Positions 19,901 to 29,207 are shown, counted from the first letter of the stretch. The stretch is DNA of 64,000 nt from Nostoc carneum NIES-2107 (GCA_002368155.1 AP018180.1:3474719-3538718), one strand, 5' to 3'. Translations and numbers: made by a program. The notes: a model not told the origin generated them from the sequence alone.

Positions 19901-22292
19901 CATTACATTTTGCACCCATCACGCGCAAAAAACCCTAGCGCCCTTACAAGAAGCTTATAACCGCAGTCTAGAAGTGGGGGATTTACCCTTTGCAGGTTTT
20001 GCGGGGTTTACTTATTGCTTATACTCATATTTTACTGGTCAGCCTTTAAATGAATTGCTGCAAAATATCAATATATATAGTCATGGTATCGAGCAAATTG
20101 GTCAGCAGACAGCTTTAAACTTTATCCAATCCTGTCAACAAACAATTCTCAATTTATTAGGACAGGCTACTAATCCCGTTGTCCTCACTGGAGAAGCAAT
20201 CGACGAAGCCGCTATGTTAGCAACCCTGCAGCAAATTGGTGATACATCAGGCTTATGGTTCTTGTTAACAAACAAAATTTATTTATGTTTCTTGTTTGGT
20301 GAATATTCCCAAACTTTAGATGTAGCACAACAGGCTAAACAATACTTGGGCGGTGGTGCTGCTACCTTGAATGTGCCCCTGCTGTATTTTTATGAATCAC
20401 TGGCACTTTTGGCGACATCAGGCGATTCTGAACTGATTGCAGCTAATCAAGAAATTCTGCAGAAAAGGGCGCTTTATGCACCCATGAATTTTCAACATAA
20501 GTGCGACCTCATTCAAGCCGAAAAGTGTCGAGTTTTAGGTCAAAAAATAGAGGCAATAGAATTATACGATCGCGCTATTGCGGGAGCCAAAGAAAATGCT
20601 TATATCCAAGATGAAGCTTTAGCTAATGAACTAGCCGCCAAGTTCTATCTTGATTGGGGGAAACAGCGCCTAGCCCAAGAATACATAATTGAAGCCTACT
20701 ACGCCTATGCTCGCTGGGGCGCAAAAGCGAAAATTGCCGACTTAGAAAAACGCTATCCGCAATTACTTGCGCCTATATTACAACTTACCCATTCCAGCTT
20801 ATCCACTAACGAAACTATCCTGGCATTAGGGAGTGTGACATTGAGCAGTTCTCACACTTCTAGTAGTAATATCTCAGATAGTTTAGATTTAAAAGCCATT
20901 CTCAAAGCTTCTCAAACTCTCTCCGGGGAAATTGAACTCGAAAAACTGCTGTCATCATTGCTTTCTATCGTCATTGAAAATGCTGGTGCTGATAAATGCG
21001 TTTTAATGCTGTCGCAAGAGGATAGCTTGTTACTCCAAGGCGCAATGACTGCAGGACAGGAACCAGTTGTGTTGCAACGCCTTCCCATTGAGGATAGCCA
21101 GGATATTCCCCTCAAGCTGATTTACAAAGTCAAGCGCAACCAACAGACAATTGTTCTGGTAGATGTGACAGCAGATTCAACCTTAGCCAATGACCCATAT
21201 ATTATGCGTCAGCAGCCTAAAAGTATCTTGTGCAGCCCAATTTTGCATCAAGGTAAGTTGATGGGCATTTTATACCTAGAAAATAATTTAGCTATGGGAG
21301 CCTTCACTAGCGATCGCGTCGAGATTCTCAATTTACTTTGTACCCAAGCTGCTATTTCTCTAGAAAATGCCAAATTATTCCATGAAAGTCAACAAGCGAG
21401 ACTAGACTTAGAACAAAAATCCCTAGATTTACAACAAGTATTGCAAGATTTACAACAAGCACAACTCCAAATTATCCAAAGTGAAAAAATGTCTGCGTTG
21501 GGTAACTTAGTTGCTGGTGTCGCTCATGAAATGAATAATCCTTTAGGATTTATTGCTGCTACTCTCCACCAAGTTAAACCGACAATTGCTGATTTGGCAG
21601 AACACATCCAGTTATATCAAGAAACTCTACCAAATCCAGGCGATCAAATCAAAGACCATGCTGCAGAAATTGATTTAGATTATAGCTTGGAAGACTTGCC
21701 AAAAATGATAGATGCAATGGTGATGGCGTGCAACAGATTAAAAAATATTAGTACCAGTCTCCGCACTTTTTCTCGTAATGATAGAGATGACAAAGTCCCA
21801 TTTAATTTACATGAGGGTATTGATAGCACAATTCTCATTCTCAAACATCGCCTCAAAGCTAACGAACAACGCCCAGCTATTGAAGTAGCTACAAACTATG
21901 GTAATTTACCTTTAGTTGAATGTTTCCCTGGGCAATTAAATCAGGTATTTATGAATATTATTGCCAATGCCATTGATGCCTTAGATGAGGGAAATATAGG
22001 ACGCAGTTTTGCGGAAATTCAAGCCAATCCCAACCAAATTACCATTACAACCTCAGTTGTGGAACAAAAAGCAATTGTCACGATTGCTGATAATGGTAAA
22101 GGGATGACAGAGGCAGTACAACAAAAGATTTTTGACAATTTATTTACTACTAAAGCGGTTGGCAAAGGTACAGGATTAGGATTAGCGATCGCTCGCCAAA
22201 TCGTCACAGAAAAACATGGTGGAACTTTGACTGTAAATTCTAGCCTAGGTCAGGGCTCAGAATTTGCGATCGCTTTATCAATTCACGGTTAA
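16914..22292 (+). CDS. Dual-specificity signalling protein: Ser/Thr kinase, AAA ATPase, GAF, histidine kinase (HstK family)
   Basis: 1792 residues. The kinase domain (about 1-270) has K36 in VVMKLLK, the catalytic loop HKDIKPSN at 127-134 and DFS, in place of DFG, at 148. A STAND-like ATPase domain follows, with Walker A GFSGIGKT (328-335) and Walker B FLDDLQWAD around 458. A long helical, TPR-like region spans about 680-1290. A GAF domain lies at about 1320-1490, a coiled coil at about 1495-1525, then the histidine kinase with H1538 in AHEMNNP, the N box NIIANAIDAL, and the G boxes DNGKGM and GKGTGLGLAI. No transmembrane segment is seen, so it is cytoplasmic. The layout is that of the HstK family of filamentous cyanobacteria. 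Input and targets are unknown. Confidence 0.95.
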   Translation: MLNIPGYKISEELYNGSRTLVYRGYREIDSLKVVMKLLKNSYPSFSELLLFRNQYIITKNLNSPLIVQAYSLETYQNGYVLVMEDFGGISLKQWGLQQTQQSLQQFLILAIALCDILDVLYHEGIIHKDIKPSNILINPDTKQVKLIDFSIASLLPRETQTLVNPKVLEGTLAYISPEQTGRMNRGIDYRTDFYSLGVTFYELLTGELPFLSTDPMTMVHSHIAKTPQQLGNREEIPPVISDIVMKLLAKNAEDRYQSALGLKHDLEYCLEQLQATGKITSFEIASRDVCDRFIIPDKLYGREAEVSTLLQAFERVSQGATEMMLVAGFSGIGKTAVINEVHKPIVRQRGYFIKGKYDQFQRNIPFSAFVQAFRDLMGQLLTESDAQIHQWKSKILDAVGENGQVIIDVIPELESIIGKQPPAVALSGTAAENRFNLLFQTFTQVFTTREHPLVIFLDDLQWADSASLKLMQLLMADTKYLLLIGAYRDNEVTLAHPLMLTLSDIEKTSATINTITLTALSQLEVNQLVADTLKCSEGLTWNISVLIYQKTQGNPFFVTQFLKALYQEAVIKFDFESGSWQCDIAQVTTQAVTDDVVAFMSFQLRKLTLSTQQMLELAACIGNSFDLATLAIVSQQSQLEAASALWQALQEGLILPISDIYKFYVGQEEENITDENPQFVTYKFLHDRVQQAAYSLIPDEEKQATHLKIGRLLLQDSSKEQTEERIFEIVGQLNLGQSLITDTTEKLLLAECNLKASQKALVATAYTSAFDYATRGLALLGESAWDKHYLLTLQLHNLAAEAAYLSGNIDIMEQYAQEIQQQAKSLTDTIKIAEIKLEAYTNQGQFIFAIEMALDLLSKLGIKLPQQPLPEEIPAAFEAIAKQLNGRSPSELLHLPEMTDPTVLAAMRILVKVGVASYTCNPVLFPLVALKQVELSLQYGNANTSVIGYVYYGLLLCALLEDFSTGYEFGELALQLCEKLNEKEFYGRTLVLVHFYITFCTHHAQKTLAPLQEAYNRSLEVGDLPFAGFAGFTYCLYSYFTGQPLNELLQNINIYSHGIEQIGQQTALNFIQSCQQTILNLLGQATNPVVLTGEAIDEAAMLATLQQIGDTSGLWFLLTNKIYLCFLFGEYSQTLDVAQQAKQYLGGGAATLNVPLLYFYESLALLATSGDSELIAANQEILQKRALYAPMNFQHKCDLIQAEKCRVLGQKIEAIELYDRAIAGAKENAYIQDEALANELAAKFYLDWGKQRLAQEYIIEAYYAYARWGAKAKIADLEKRYPQLLAPILQLTHSSLSTNETILALGSVTLSSSHTSSSNISDSLDLKAILKASQTLSGEIELEKLLSSLLSIVIENAGADKCVLMLSQEDSLLLQGAMTAGQEPVVLQRLPIEDSQDIPLKLIYKVKRNQQTIVLVDVTADSTLANDPYIMRQQPKSILCSPILHQGKLMGILYLENNLAMGAFTSDRVEILNLLCTQAAISLENAKLFHESQQARLDLEQKSLDLQQVLQDLQQAQLQIIQSEKMSALGNLVAGVAHEMNNPLGFIAATLHQVKPTIADLAEHIQLYQETLPNPGDQIKDHAAEIDLDYSLEDLPKMIDAMVMACNRLKNISTSLRTFSRNDRDDKVPFNLHEGIDSTILILKHRLKANEQRPAIEVATNYGNLPLVECFPGQLNQVFMNIIANAIDALDEGNIGRSFAEIQANPNQITITTSVVEQKAIVTIADNGKGMTEAVQQKIFDNLFTTKAVGKGTGLGLAIARQIVTEKHGGTLTVNSSLGQGSEFAIALSIHG

Positions 22293-22413
22293 TTTAGGTA
22301 ACAATGGTGAGGATATTTTAATTATTAAAACTATTTTTTCGCTCAGTTACAAGAGACTCTTAACCAACTAACAATGCCCGTGCTTGATTCTTGCAGTTCC
22401 AAAACGTTTATTT

Positions 22414-22516
22414 AATACTAATTTGAAAAAAGAATGCGACAGCTTGTAGGGGCAAGGCAATGCCTTGCCCTCTAGAATATATTAATGTGTCGCCAAAATT
22501 ATTTGAATTGGTATAA
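22414..22516 (+). mobile_element. MITE-like element, family A copy 2
   Basis: Best preserved copy. It starts AATACTAATTTGAA and ends TTTGAATTGGTATA, which are imperfect inverted repeats. The inside includes AAAAGAATGCGACAG, a perfect AGGGGCAAGGCA/TGCCTTGCCCT-type hairpin, CTCTAGAATATA and TGTGTCGC. It sits in the gap between the two signalling genes. Confidence 0.8.
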
Positions 22517-22566
22517 TTTTGATTTTTCATCAATCAAACTAATTAAACTTTAATAACTTTCTGAAC

Positions 22567-22580
22567 AAATGGGTAACACA
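22567..22580 (+). promoter_or_regulatory. Shared upstream 14-mer, site 2
   Basis: AAATGGGTAACACA, identical to 16819-16832, 64 bases before the CHASE2 cyclase start. It is followed by the palindromic ATCGTTTACGAT. Confidence 0.35.
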
Positions 22581-22643
22581 TCGTTTACGATGCAGATATT
22601 TTGCGCTAACAATAACAATACAAAATAATTTTGGTCTGGTTCA

Positions 22644-24878
22644 ATGTGGACAAAGCTGAGACAGGTGCTTTGGCAATGGCGTAGCTTATTGATTATTACT
22701 CCTAGTGTTACCGGATTGATTATCTTACTACGCTTTTCTGGTTTACTTCAGTTCTTGGAGTGGGCAACATTCGATCAATATATGCGTTTACGCCCACAAG
22801 AATCACGTGACGATCGCATTGCAATTGTGGGTATTGATGAAACAGATTTACACGAACTAATTGGTCAAGACTATGTACCAGATAAGCTTTTAGCTCAGTT
22901 ACTCGTGAAATTGCAAGCGAGAAAACCAAGAGTCATTGGTCTGGATATTTATCGCGATTTACCTGTAGACCCAGGACATACAGATTTAGCTAAGGTTTAT
23001 CAAAGTTATCAAAATATCATTGGTATCCAACAAGTAGTTGGTGCAGGCGTTCCCCCTTCTCCTTTATTGAAAGCTAAGGGACAAATAGGCGCTAATGGTT
23101 TACTGATTGATCCAGACGCGAAAGTGAGGCGTGGGTTTTTGTCGATTAGCGATCGCCAAGGGAAAAAGATATGGAGTTTTGGCATGATGCTGGCTTTACG
23201 ATATTTACAGCCAGAAGGAATTCAGCCCCCAGAAATTGATGCACCTATATATCGCCTAGGAAAAACTACATTTCCGGCTTTTACTGCAAATGATGGTGGT
23301 TATGTAGGCGCTGATGCTAGAAGATATCAGATTTTATTAAACTATCGCGGGCCGAAACAGTCCTTTGAATCGGTTTCCATGTCAGATGTTTTGCTAAATC
23401 GCTTACCACCTAATTGGGGACGCGATCGCATTATCTTAATTGGGAATGTAGGAGAAATATTTGAGGATTTTGTTTTTTCTCCCTTTAATAGTGGTTTTCC
23501 TCTTGGTCTTGAACACACACCCAGAGTAGAAATCCACGCCAATCAGATTAGCCAAATTCTGAGCAGTGTACTTGATCAGCGTCCTTTAATTAAGACTTGG
23601 GCGAAACCATTAGAATGTTTGTGGATTTTATTCTGGTCTGGATTAGGTGCTACCTTAATTTGGCAATTAAGATACACCGGTGGAATGAGCAAAGTCTCAT
23701 TACCTAAAGTATTTGCTCCTGCGATCGCCGCAGGTGGGTTAGTGGGTTTTTCTTATAGTGCGTTTTTAGCCGGCTGGTGGATACCAGTGATACCGCCATT
23801 ATTTGCTTTAGCTGGGAGTGCGATCGCAGTTACCGCTTATTTTGCGCGTATGGCTGGTTCTATACGTAAAACCTTTGGCCGTTACCTAACTGATACAGTA
23901 GTTGCTAATTTACTAGAAAATCCCCAAGGTTTGAAGTTAGGGGGCGAACGGCGGAATATTACCATTCTCACCTCAGATATTCGCGGGTTTACAGCCATAT
24001 CTGAGCGCTTACCCGCCGAAGAAGTCATTAAAATTATCAATCTCTACTTGGGATACATGGCTGATGTCATTACCCAATACCAAGGAACCATCGATGAGTT
24101 CATGGGAGATGGTATTTTAGTACTGTTTGGTGCGCCCACCCATCGCGAAGACGATGCAACCAGAGCGATCGCTTGTGCTGTAGGAATGCAATTAGCGATG
24201 CAAGCTGTTAACGAAACCATGAAACAACAAGGATTGCCTAATTTAGAAATGGGAATAGGGATTAACACTGGTGAAGTTGTCGTTGGTAATATTGGTTCTG
24301 AGAAACGCAGCAAATATGGAATTGTGGGCGACCAAGTTAACCTCACCTATCGCATTGAATCTTACAGTATTGGCGGTCAAATATTGATTTCCGAATCTAC
24401 TTTCAAAGCGGTAGAAACAATATTAAAGATTGATGGGCAAAAACAAGTCCAACCCAAAGGTGTACAACAACCCATCACAATTTATGAGATTAGCGGTATA
24501 GGTGGCAAATATAATCTTTACCTACCTCAAGAAGAAGAGATATTTTTAAATTTACCTGAAGCAATTTCCTTACAATACACAGCTTTAGATGGTAAACATC
24601 TTAATGGTACTATCATGCAGGGAAAGTTAAGCAAGCTTTCATTAAAGGGTGCAGAAATCTATATTATTCAAGAAGAAATTTCTACAGTATTAACACCTCT
24701 AACAAATATCAAACTCAACTTACAAATGCCTAATAATGCAGTACTTAGCGATGATATCTATGCCAAAGTTTTAAAGCAATCAACCGATAATAGCTTTTAT
24801 ATTCGCTTTACCAATAAACCACCGGAGGTAGAGAAGCAGTTAAGTATCATCTACCAAAATTTGCACAAGAAATTGTGA
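22644..24878 (+). CDS. CHASE2-domain class III adenylate cyclase
   Basis: 744 residues. One membrane segment (about 14-32) is followed by an extracytoplasmic CHASE2 sensor (about 35-325, with IAIVGIDETDLHEL and PRVIGLDIYRD). Two or three membrane segments lie at about 335-405, and the cyclase domain at about 430-615. Metal-binding aspartates are D445 in SDIRGFT and D489 in MGDGI; SEKRSKYGIVGDQVN carries the lysine expected for ATP. The end (about 620-744) looks like a PilZ-type beta domain (SLQYTALDGKHLNGTIMQGK), a guess from pattern only. It would turn an outside signal into cAMP. Anabaena CyaA-type enzymes have the same core layout. It may share control with the HstK gene upstream. Confidence 0.93.
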   Translation: MWTKLRQVLWQWRSLLIITPSVTGLIILLRFSGLLQFLEWATFDQYMRLRPQESRDDRIAIVGIDETDLHELIGQDYVPDKLLAQLLVKLQARKPRVIGLDIYRDLPVDPGHTDLAKVYQSYQNIIGIQQVVGAGVPPSPLLKAKGQIGANGLLIDPDAKVRRGFLSISDRQGKKIWSFGMMLALRYLQPEGIQPPEIDAPIYRLGKTTFPAFTANDGGYVGADARRYQILLNYRGPKQSFESVSMSDVLLNRLPPNWGRDRIILIGNVGEIFEDFVFSPFNSGFPLGLEHTPRVEIHANQISQILSSVLDQRPLIKTWAKPLECLWILFWSGLGATLIWQLRYTGGMSKVSLPKVFAPAIAAGGLVGFSYSAFLAGWWIPVIPPLFALAGSAIAVTAYFARMAGSIRKTFGRYLTDTVVANLLENPQGLKLGGERRNITILTSDIRGFTAISERLPAEEVIKIINLYLGYMADVITQYQGTIDEFMGDGILVLFGAPTHREDDATRAIACAVGMQLAMQAVNETMKQQGLPNLEMGIGINTGEVVVGNIGSEKRSKYGIVGDQVNLTYRIESYSIGGQILISESTFKAVETILKIDGQKQVQPKGVQQPITIYEISGIGGKYNLYLPQEEEIFLNLPEAISLQYTALDGKHLNGTIMQGKLSKLSLKGAEIYIIQEEISTVLTPLTNIKLNLQMPNNAVLSDDIYAKVLKQSTDNSFYIRFTNKPPEVEKQLSIIYQNLHKKL

Positions 24879-24978
24879 ATTATAAATAACTATAGTTCAG
24901 TTAATAAAATTAATTGCTAACAAAACCAAAAAACTATTAAGAAGTAAAAAGCAAAAAGATAATTCCCATAAATAAAGC

Positions 24979-25018
24979 GCAAAGTCACAGCGCCAGCTTC
25001 CGGCAAACTAAACTTTGC
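24979..25018. repeat. AAGTC hairpin, copy 2
   Basis: GCAAAGT pairs with ACTTTGC across a 26-base interior containing GCTTCCGGC. The next copy (25109) keeps the outer stem with an A-T to G-C exchange. Confidence 0.65.
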
Positions 25019-25108
25019 AAGAAAGGGGATTTATAATGAACGTCTTATTTCTCGCCCTATGCGTCTCGAAATAAAAACATTTATTTCGTTCCATACATGA
25101 ATTTAGCG

Positions 25109-25146
25109 CGAAGTCAGAGCGCCGGAAGCCGAGGATCTGAACTTCG
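25109..25146. repeat. AAGTC hairpin, copy 3
   Basis: CGAAGT and CAGA pair with ACTTCG and TCTG. Compared with the hairpin at 6974 read on the other strand, several pairs changed on both sides (A-T to G-C in the outer stem, CTGA/TCAG to CAGA/TCTG). The rest of the 758-base gap 24879-25636 has a GGGGGTTTGGGGG-type G-rich stretch near 25253-25310 and otherwise nothing recognised. Confidence 0.65.
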
Positions 25147-25636
25147 TAAGAGAGTGGCTTAAGACCATTATTCTTTTTCTTTCTTTTGCCTTTTAACTTT
25201 TTACTTTTGCCTTGTTCAGTTACTCAACAAAAAAACAGAACAATAATTTTGGAGGGGGTTTGGGGGACGCAACCGTCACCCAATCTGGGGTTTGGGGGAG
25301 AATCCCCCAATTCTTCTGGCTTTTTGAATAAGCGACAAATCAATCACTGGTGAGCTTAACCCAAGCGTATTGAATTATAAATTTATTATACAAATACCAA
25401 TTTGGGCACAGATAATGGTCGCGATCGCTTCATTACTCAAGCCACAAATCGCAATTTCTTTTATTTACCAACATATATCAATTATTACCCAAAACTATTT
25501 CACCACGCTTCACCCAACTGTGTGAAAAACAATTCAACCAAGTGGATGACCTCAGTGTAGGAGGGTGAATTTTGTCAAAAAGAGGATTCTAGTAATAGAG
25601 AACATTGATTGCACTTAACTCTAGTGCGGAGAAATT

Positions 25637-26152
25637 ATGAAACTACTCAAAGCTTTAGCAGCTTCTGCCGTTGTTGTTTCTTCTGTTGTCCTCTCCGCTG
25701 GAATTGCTTCTGCTCAAACAGCTGGTACTAACAGCAATTATATCGGTGTTGGGATTGCTGCTGGCGCAACAAGTGGCGGACAAGGAAATGATGATGCTCA
25801 ATTTGGTGGTAACGTGCAAGGACGGGTAACTATGCCCAGAACACCTGTATCGCTTCGGGGTTCCGTTCTATTTGGTGGTGATGCCACTGCAATTATGCCT
25901 ATAGTTACTTATGATGCACCCATCGCCAAAAATACTAACGTTTACTTCGGTGGCGGTTACTCGTTTGTCACCGATGAAGGTAAAAACACCCCGCTAGGTA
26001 ATCAAAATGCACCCGTAGTTACCTTGGGTGCAGAATCACAAGTTGCCAATAACGTCATCGTCTATGGCGATGCTAAATGGGGTATTGACGCTTACAGAAA
26101 CAGTGATGCCGATGCCGTTAGCTTCCAAACTGGAGTAGGTTATAGATTCTAA
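25637..26152 (+). CDS. Small outer-membrane beta-barrel-like protein
   Basis: 171 residues with a clear signal peptide (MKLLKALAASAVVVSSVVLSAGIASAQ). The mature part alternates polar and hydrophobic residues in strands (YIGVGIAAGA, NVQGRVTMPRTPVSLRGSVLF, NVYFGGGYSFV, NVIVYGDAKWGIDAY) and ends in VGYRF, the terminal aromatic residue typical of proteins inserted by the outer-membrane assembly machine. The size fits an eight-stranded barrel. The pattern resembles the C-terminal part of the SLH-fasciclin protein at 39879, which ends GVGYNF. A GGAG sits seven bases before the ATG. Function is unknown. Confidence 0.8.
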   Translation: MKLLKALAASAVVVSSVVLSAGIASAQTAGTNSNYIGVGIAAGATSGGQGNDDAQFGGNVQGRVTMPRTPVSLRGSVLFGGDATAIMPIVTYDAPIAKNTNVYFGGGYSFVTDEGKNTPLGNQNAPVVTLGAESQVANNVIVYGDAKWGIDAYRNSDADAVSFQTGVGYRF

Positions 26153-26264
26153 TGGGCATGGGGCATAGGGCATGGGGCATTGGTAATGGGTAATGGGCAT
26201 TAGTTATTTCTTCCTCATCTCCCTCATCCCCAATCCCCAGTCCCCAATCCCCAATCCCCAATCC
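26153..26264. repeat. Simple repeats between convergent genes
   Basis: GGGCATG/GGGCATA units then CCCCAAT/CCCCAGT units up to the stop of the TPR gene. Confidence 0.85.
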
Positions 26265-27287
26265 CTACAACGCATTAATAAACTGCTTTACCTTGTCTAC
26301 TAGCGGCTGATATTCGATTTCCTGGGCTAACTCTTGAGCATTGAGGTAGCAGGATAGCGCTAATTTTTTACGTCTTCTGGTGGCGTAAAGGCTACCCATG
26401 TTCAAGAGAGTCGAACTTTCTCCTAAGCGATCGCCTAGTTCTTGATATATTGCTATAGCTTGCTTGTAATATTTGAGTGCTTGGGCATGGTTTGCCAAGC
26501 CATTGTAGGTAAAACCAAGGTTATTTAAAGTGGTGGCTTCACCGGAGCGGTCTTTGAGTGCGCGACGTGTTAACAGCACTTGATAATAAAGCAATAGTGC
26601 TTGTTTGGGTTGCCCTAAATCACTATATATAGAGGCAATATTATTCAAGGTAGTCGCTTCGCCAACTATATTTTTAACAGCTTTTTGAATTGGTAATGCT
26701 GCTTGGAAATATTCTAGTGCTTGCTCTTGCTGACCTAAAGCACTGTAGGCGAACCCAATCCCATTTAAGGTTGTTGCTTCACCAGAAAAGTCTCCTAGCA
26801 AGCGACGCATAGCCAAAATTTGGTTTTGCAGCAATAGCGCTCTTTTTGGTTCTCCCAATCTGGTGTAAACCAGTGCTACATCATTGAGCGTGGAAACTTC
26901 GCCTTGAGCATCTTCTAATTGCCGGAAAATTTGCAGTGCTTTTTCAAAAGATACTAAAGCGAGGGAAAATTTGCCTATGCGACTGTAGGTAGAACCTAAA
27001 TTGCTGAGTGCGGTGGCCTCGGCTCGCAAATTCCCAAATTCTTGAGCCAGGGTTAATGCTTCATTAAAACAATTCAATGCTTTATCAGGTTGCCAGCAAC
27101 CGAGGTGAGCCAGTCCAATGTCATTTAATGCATAACCTTCTCTGGCACGATCTGGAATGATTCGAGCCAACTTTAAATTTTCGGTTGCAAGTAGAAGATA
27201 TTCTTGAAATTCTCCTCGCTTGTAATAGCGGGTTGCTTCATCACGACGTTGTTCCCACTCGGTGACTGGATTTGAAGGTTGCGACAT
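26265..27287 (-). CDS. Tetratricopeptide repeat protein
   Basis: 340 residues with about seven 40-residue TPR units of the type ATTLNNIGFAYSALGQQEQALEYFQAALPIQ, from about residue 15 to 310. Units of this length resemble the Rapsyn/kinesin-light-chain-like TPRs common in cyanobacteria. No signal peptide, membrane segment or catalytic domain is seen, so it is probably a cytoplasmic scaffold with unknown partners. The unit similarity at residue level suggests recent internal duplication. The gene stands alone; its downstream neighbour converges. Confidence 0.88.
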   Translation of the reverse strand: MSQPSNPVTEWEQRRDEATRYYKRGEFQEYLLLATENLKLARIIPDRAREGYALNDIGLAHLGCWQPDKALNCFNEALTLAQEFGNLRAEATALSNLGSTYSRIGKFSLALVSFEKALQIFRQLEDAQGEVSTLNDVALVYTRLGEPKRALLLQNQILAMRRLLGDFSGEATTLNGIGFAYSALGQQEQALEYFQAALPIQKAVKNIVGEATTLNNIASIYSDLGQPKQALLLYYQVLLTRRALKDRSGEATTLNNLGFTYNGLANHAQALKYYKQAIAIYQELGDRLGESSTLLNMGSLYATRRRKKLALSCYLNAQELAQEIEYQPLVDKVKQFINAL

Positions 27288-27780
27288 CTGACCTCGGTTG
27301 CACTAAAAGTAAATAGGCAGGTTTGCTAGGGCCGTTGCATTTGGAATTAACCCTTCTCAGGTGATAATTTCCAAACAGGAGATAAACAATATTCTCTATC
27401 TTTAGATATAAGACGTAAATAGAGTGAATATAGTATAATAACTAACTTAAAAATGCACCTCAGAGAAATCCTGTAGTTATTAAGTTGAGTGCTGTAGTTG
27501 AGGTCATGAAGAGAATTACAGTCACTAAAGTTAAGGAAATATTAAGACTTTAAAGCAAGATCCTGCTGATTTTTCGCGATCCCTCATATCTACTGAAGAG
27601 TTAATTTAGGCACAGATGCGATCGCTTTTTCTCTGTTATCGAACTCAGCATACAGAGAAGACTGAGATTATCTAGTAGCAAATTTAACTAAAAAACATAA
27701 ATTTAACTTTGGCAAAGCTAATCAGGAACTTTAAAAGCTTTGTCAAAATCTCATAACTTATAACCATTTAATTTATTTAT
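27288..27780. other. Gene-free region, 493 bases
   Basis: AT-rich sequence between divergent genes (TPR protein on minus, DUF6174 on plus). It must hold both promoters, but none could be placed with confidence. One HIP1-like GCGATCGC at about 27618 is the only marked motif. No coding frame or structure was recognised. Confidence 0.6.
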
Positions 27781-28287
27781 ATGCGCTTAGGTATTATTGT
27801 TAGTGCTGGATTAGTAAGTACAGGGCTATTACTGGCTTTGGGTTTAAACAAACCAGCAATATCTCAATCTCCAACACAGATAGCACAGTCATCAGCGATC
27901 GCAAACACAAACTTACAGGAATTTAGACAGAATCGCCGGGTATGGAGTCAGCAAAGAATCCGCAACTATCGCTACAAAGTTAGTAGAAGTTGTTTCTGTA
28001 CAGAAGAAGCTAGAGGCCCAGTAACAATTGAAGTGCGTAACGGGCAAACAACTTCAATTACCGATAAAAATGGTAAAAAAGTCAATCCTGAGTTATTTCA
28101 GGAATACAGTACACTGCCCAAAGTTTTCAATGTAATTCGGGATGCGATCGCCAAAAAAGCATCCAGCCTCAATGTAAATTACAACAAAAAACTCGGCTAT
28201 CCGACCCAAGTTAACATCGATTACAACAGTCAGATGGCCGATGAAGAGTTATATCTCACAATCGAAGATTTCAAAGAAATTAAGTGA
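27781..28287 (+). CDS. DUF6174-type exported protein
   Basis: 168 residues. The N-terminus MRLGIIVSAGLVSTGLLLALGLNKPAISQS is a signal peptide or anchor. The mature part contains RRVWSQQRIRNYRYKVSRSCFC, EARGPVTIEVRNGQTTSI and YNKKLGYPTQVNIDYN, the pattern of the DUF6174 family of small bacterial exported proteins. The Cys pair in SCFC could be a lipid- or metal-related site but its role is unknown. No partner gene is evident. Confidence 0.75.
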   Translation: MRLGIIVSAGLVSTGLLLALGLNKPAISQSPTQIAQSSAIANTNLQEFRQNRRVWSQQRIRNYRYKVSRSCFCTEEARGPVTIEVRNGQTTSITDKNGKKVNPELFQEYSTLPKVFNVIRDAIAKKASSLNVNYNKKLGYPTQVNIDYNSQMADEELYLTIEDFKEIK

Positions 28288-28397
28288 TGGGCATGGGGCA
28301 TGGGGCATTGGGCATAGGTAATTGGTAATTGGTAATTGGTAATAGGAATTTCTTCTTCATCTCCCCAGTCCCCAATCCCCAGTCCCCAATCCCTAAC
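28288..28397. repeat. Simple repeats between convergent genes
   Basis: GGGCATG/GGGCATT units, then ATTGGTA units, then CCCCAGT/CCCCAAT units up to the stop of the NrdG-like gene. Confidence 0.85.
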
Positions 28398-28400
28398 CCC

Positions 28401-29027
28401 CTACTCCACCTGCTGCCACAAACTTTGGTAGCCAGTCACCAACCGACTACCATCTTTAAAGACATGAATTTCTATCTGGTCGCTAGCCCAGGTAATTTTG
28501 TCTTGGAAAGCAGGATTAAAGATGTTAACTCGTTGATTGCTGGATGAGACTGGAGACGTAGGAGAATGAATCGCCAAAGATTCTACAAACGGCCCATCAA
28601 TTAGAATATCTAGCTGCTCTAACAAATCTTGCGAACCTGGGGGAGCAGATTCCGATTGCAGCTGCTTTAAGGTAAAGCCAGTAAATGACATCACGTTTAA
28701 TCCAGCAGCTTTCAGCTTCCGTGCTAAAGATGCCAATGCAGGTGCTTGCCAAAAGGGTTCTCCGCCAGAGAAAGTTACCCCTGTGTTGCGCGGCTTTTTC
28801 AAAATATTTTCAGCAAGGGTGTCAACGGATATCAATTGGTTGACCTCGAATGACCAAGATGCTGGATTAAAACAGCCAGGACATTCGCGGGAACAACCTT
28901 GTACCCAAACAACAGCACGACAACCAGGCCCGTTGACTTCAGATTCATCAACGTAGCCCATAATATTAAGATGCTCAGGGGGAATTTCCATAAGTTGTTG
29001 CGATGGGTGATTTGGCTGGGATTCCAT
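28401..29027 (-). CDS. NrdG-like radical-SAM activating enzyme
   Basis: 208 residues. The radical-SAM cluster site reads CSRECPGC (CxxxCxxC), followed by GVTFSGGEPFWQAPAL, the SAM-binding GGE block. The size and pattern match the small activating-enzyme group to which NrdG belongs (activator of anaerobic ribonucleotide reductase). No nrdD gene is in the window, so the target is uncertain. The ATG has a strong AAAGGAGG seven bases upstream. A second radical-SAM gene on the same strand lies 180 bases upstream; the two may be transcribed together, but a palindrome and a degenerate copy lie between them. Confidence 0.8.
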   Translation of the reverse strand: MESQPNHPSQQLMEIPPEHLNIMGYVDESEVNGPGCRAVVWVQGCSRECPGCFNPASWSFEVNQLISVDTLAENILKKPRNTGVTFSGGEPFWQAPALASLARKLKAAGLNVMSFTGFTLKQLQSESAPPGSQDLLEQLDILIDGPFVESLAIHSPTSPVSSSNQRVNIFNPAFQDKITWASDQIEIHVFKDGSRLVTGYQSLWQQVE

Positions 29028-29089
29028 CTTTTTCCTCCTTTGAAGCTTTAGCTGTTAAATAAACTCATAACTGACTATTCGCTCAGTAA

Positions 29090-29109
29090 AGACGCGATTT
29101 ATCGCGTCT
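29090..29109. repeat. AGACGCGAT palindrome, copy 3
   Basis: AGACGCGATTTATCGCGTCT followed by CTACA. Confidence 0.85.
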
Positions 29110-29185
29110 CTACAGGATTTAAACGTCAATCGATTGGTTTTATCCGAACCCTATTTTCTCCACTCCTAACTCAGCACTCTTGTAC

Positions 29186-29205
29186 AGACAGAATTAATCC
29201 CGTCT
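29186..29205. repeat. AGACGCGAT palindrome, degenerate copy
   Basis: AGACAGAATTAATCCCGTCT, preceded by TTGTAC as in copies 1-like contexts. It lies two bases from the stop codon of the radical-SAM gene at 29208. Confidence 0.6.
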
Positions 29206-29207
29206 CT

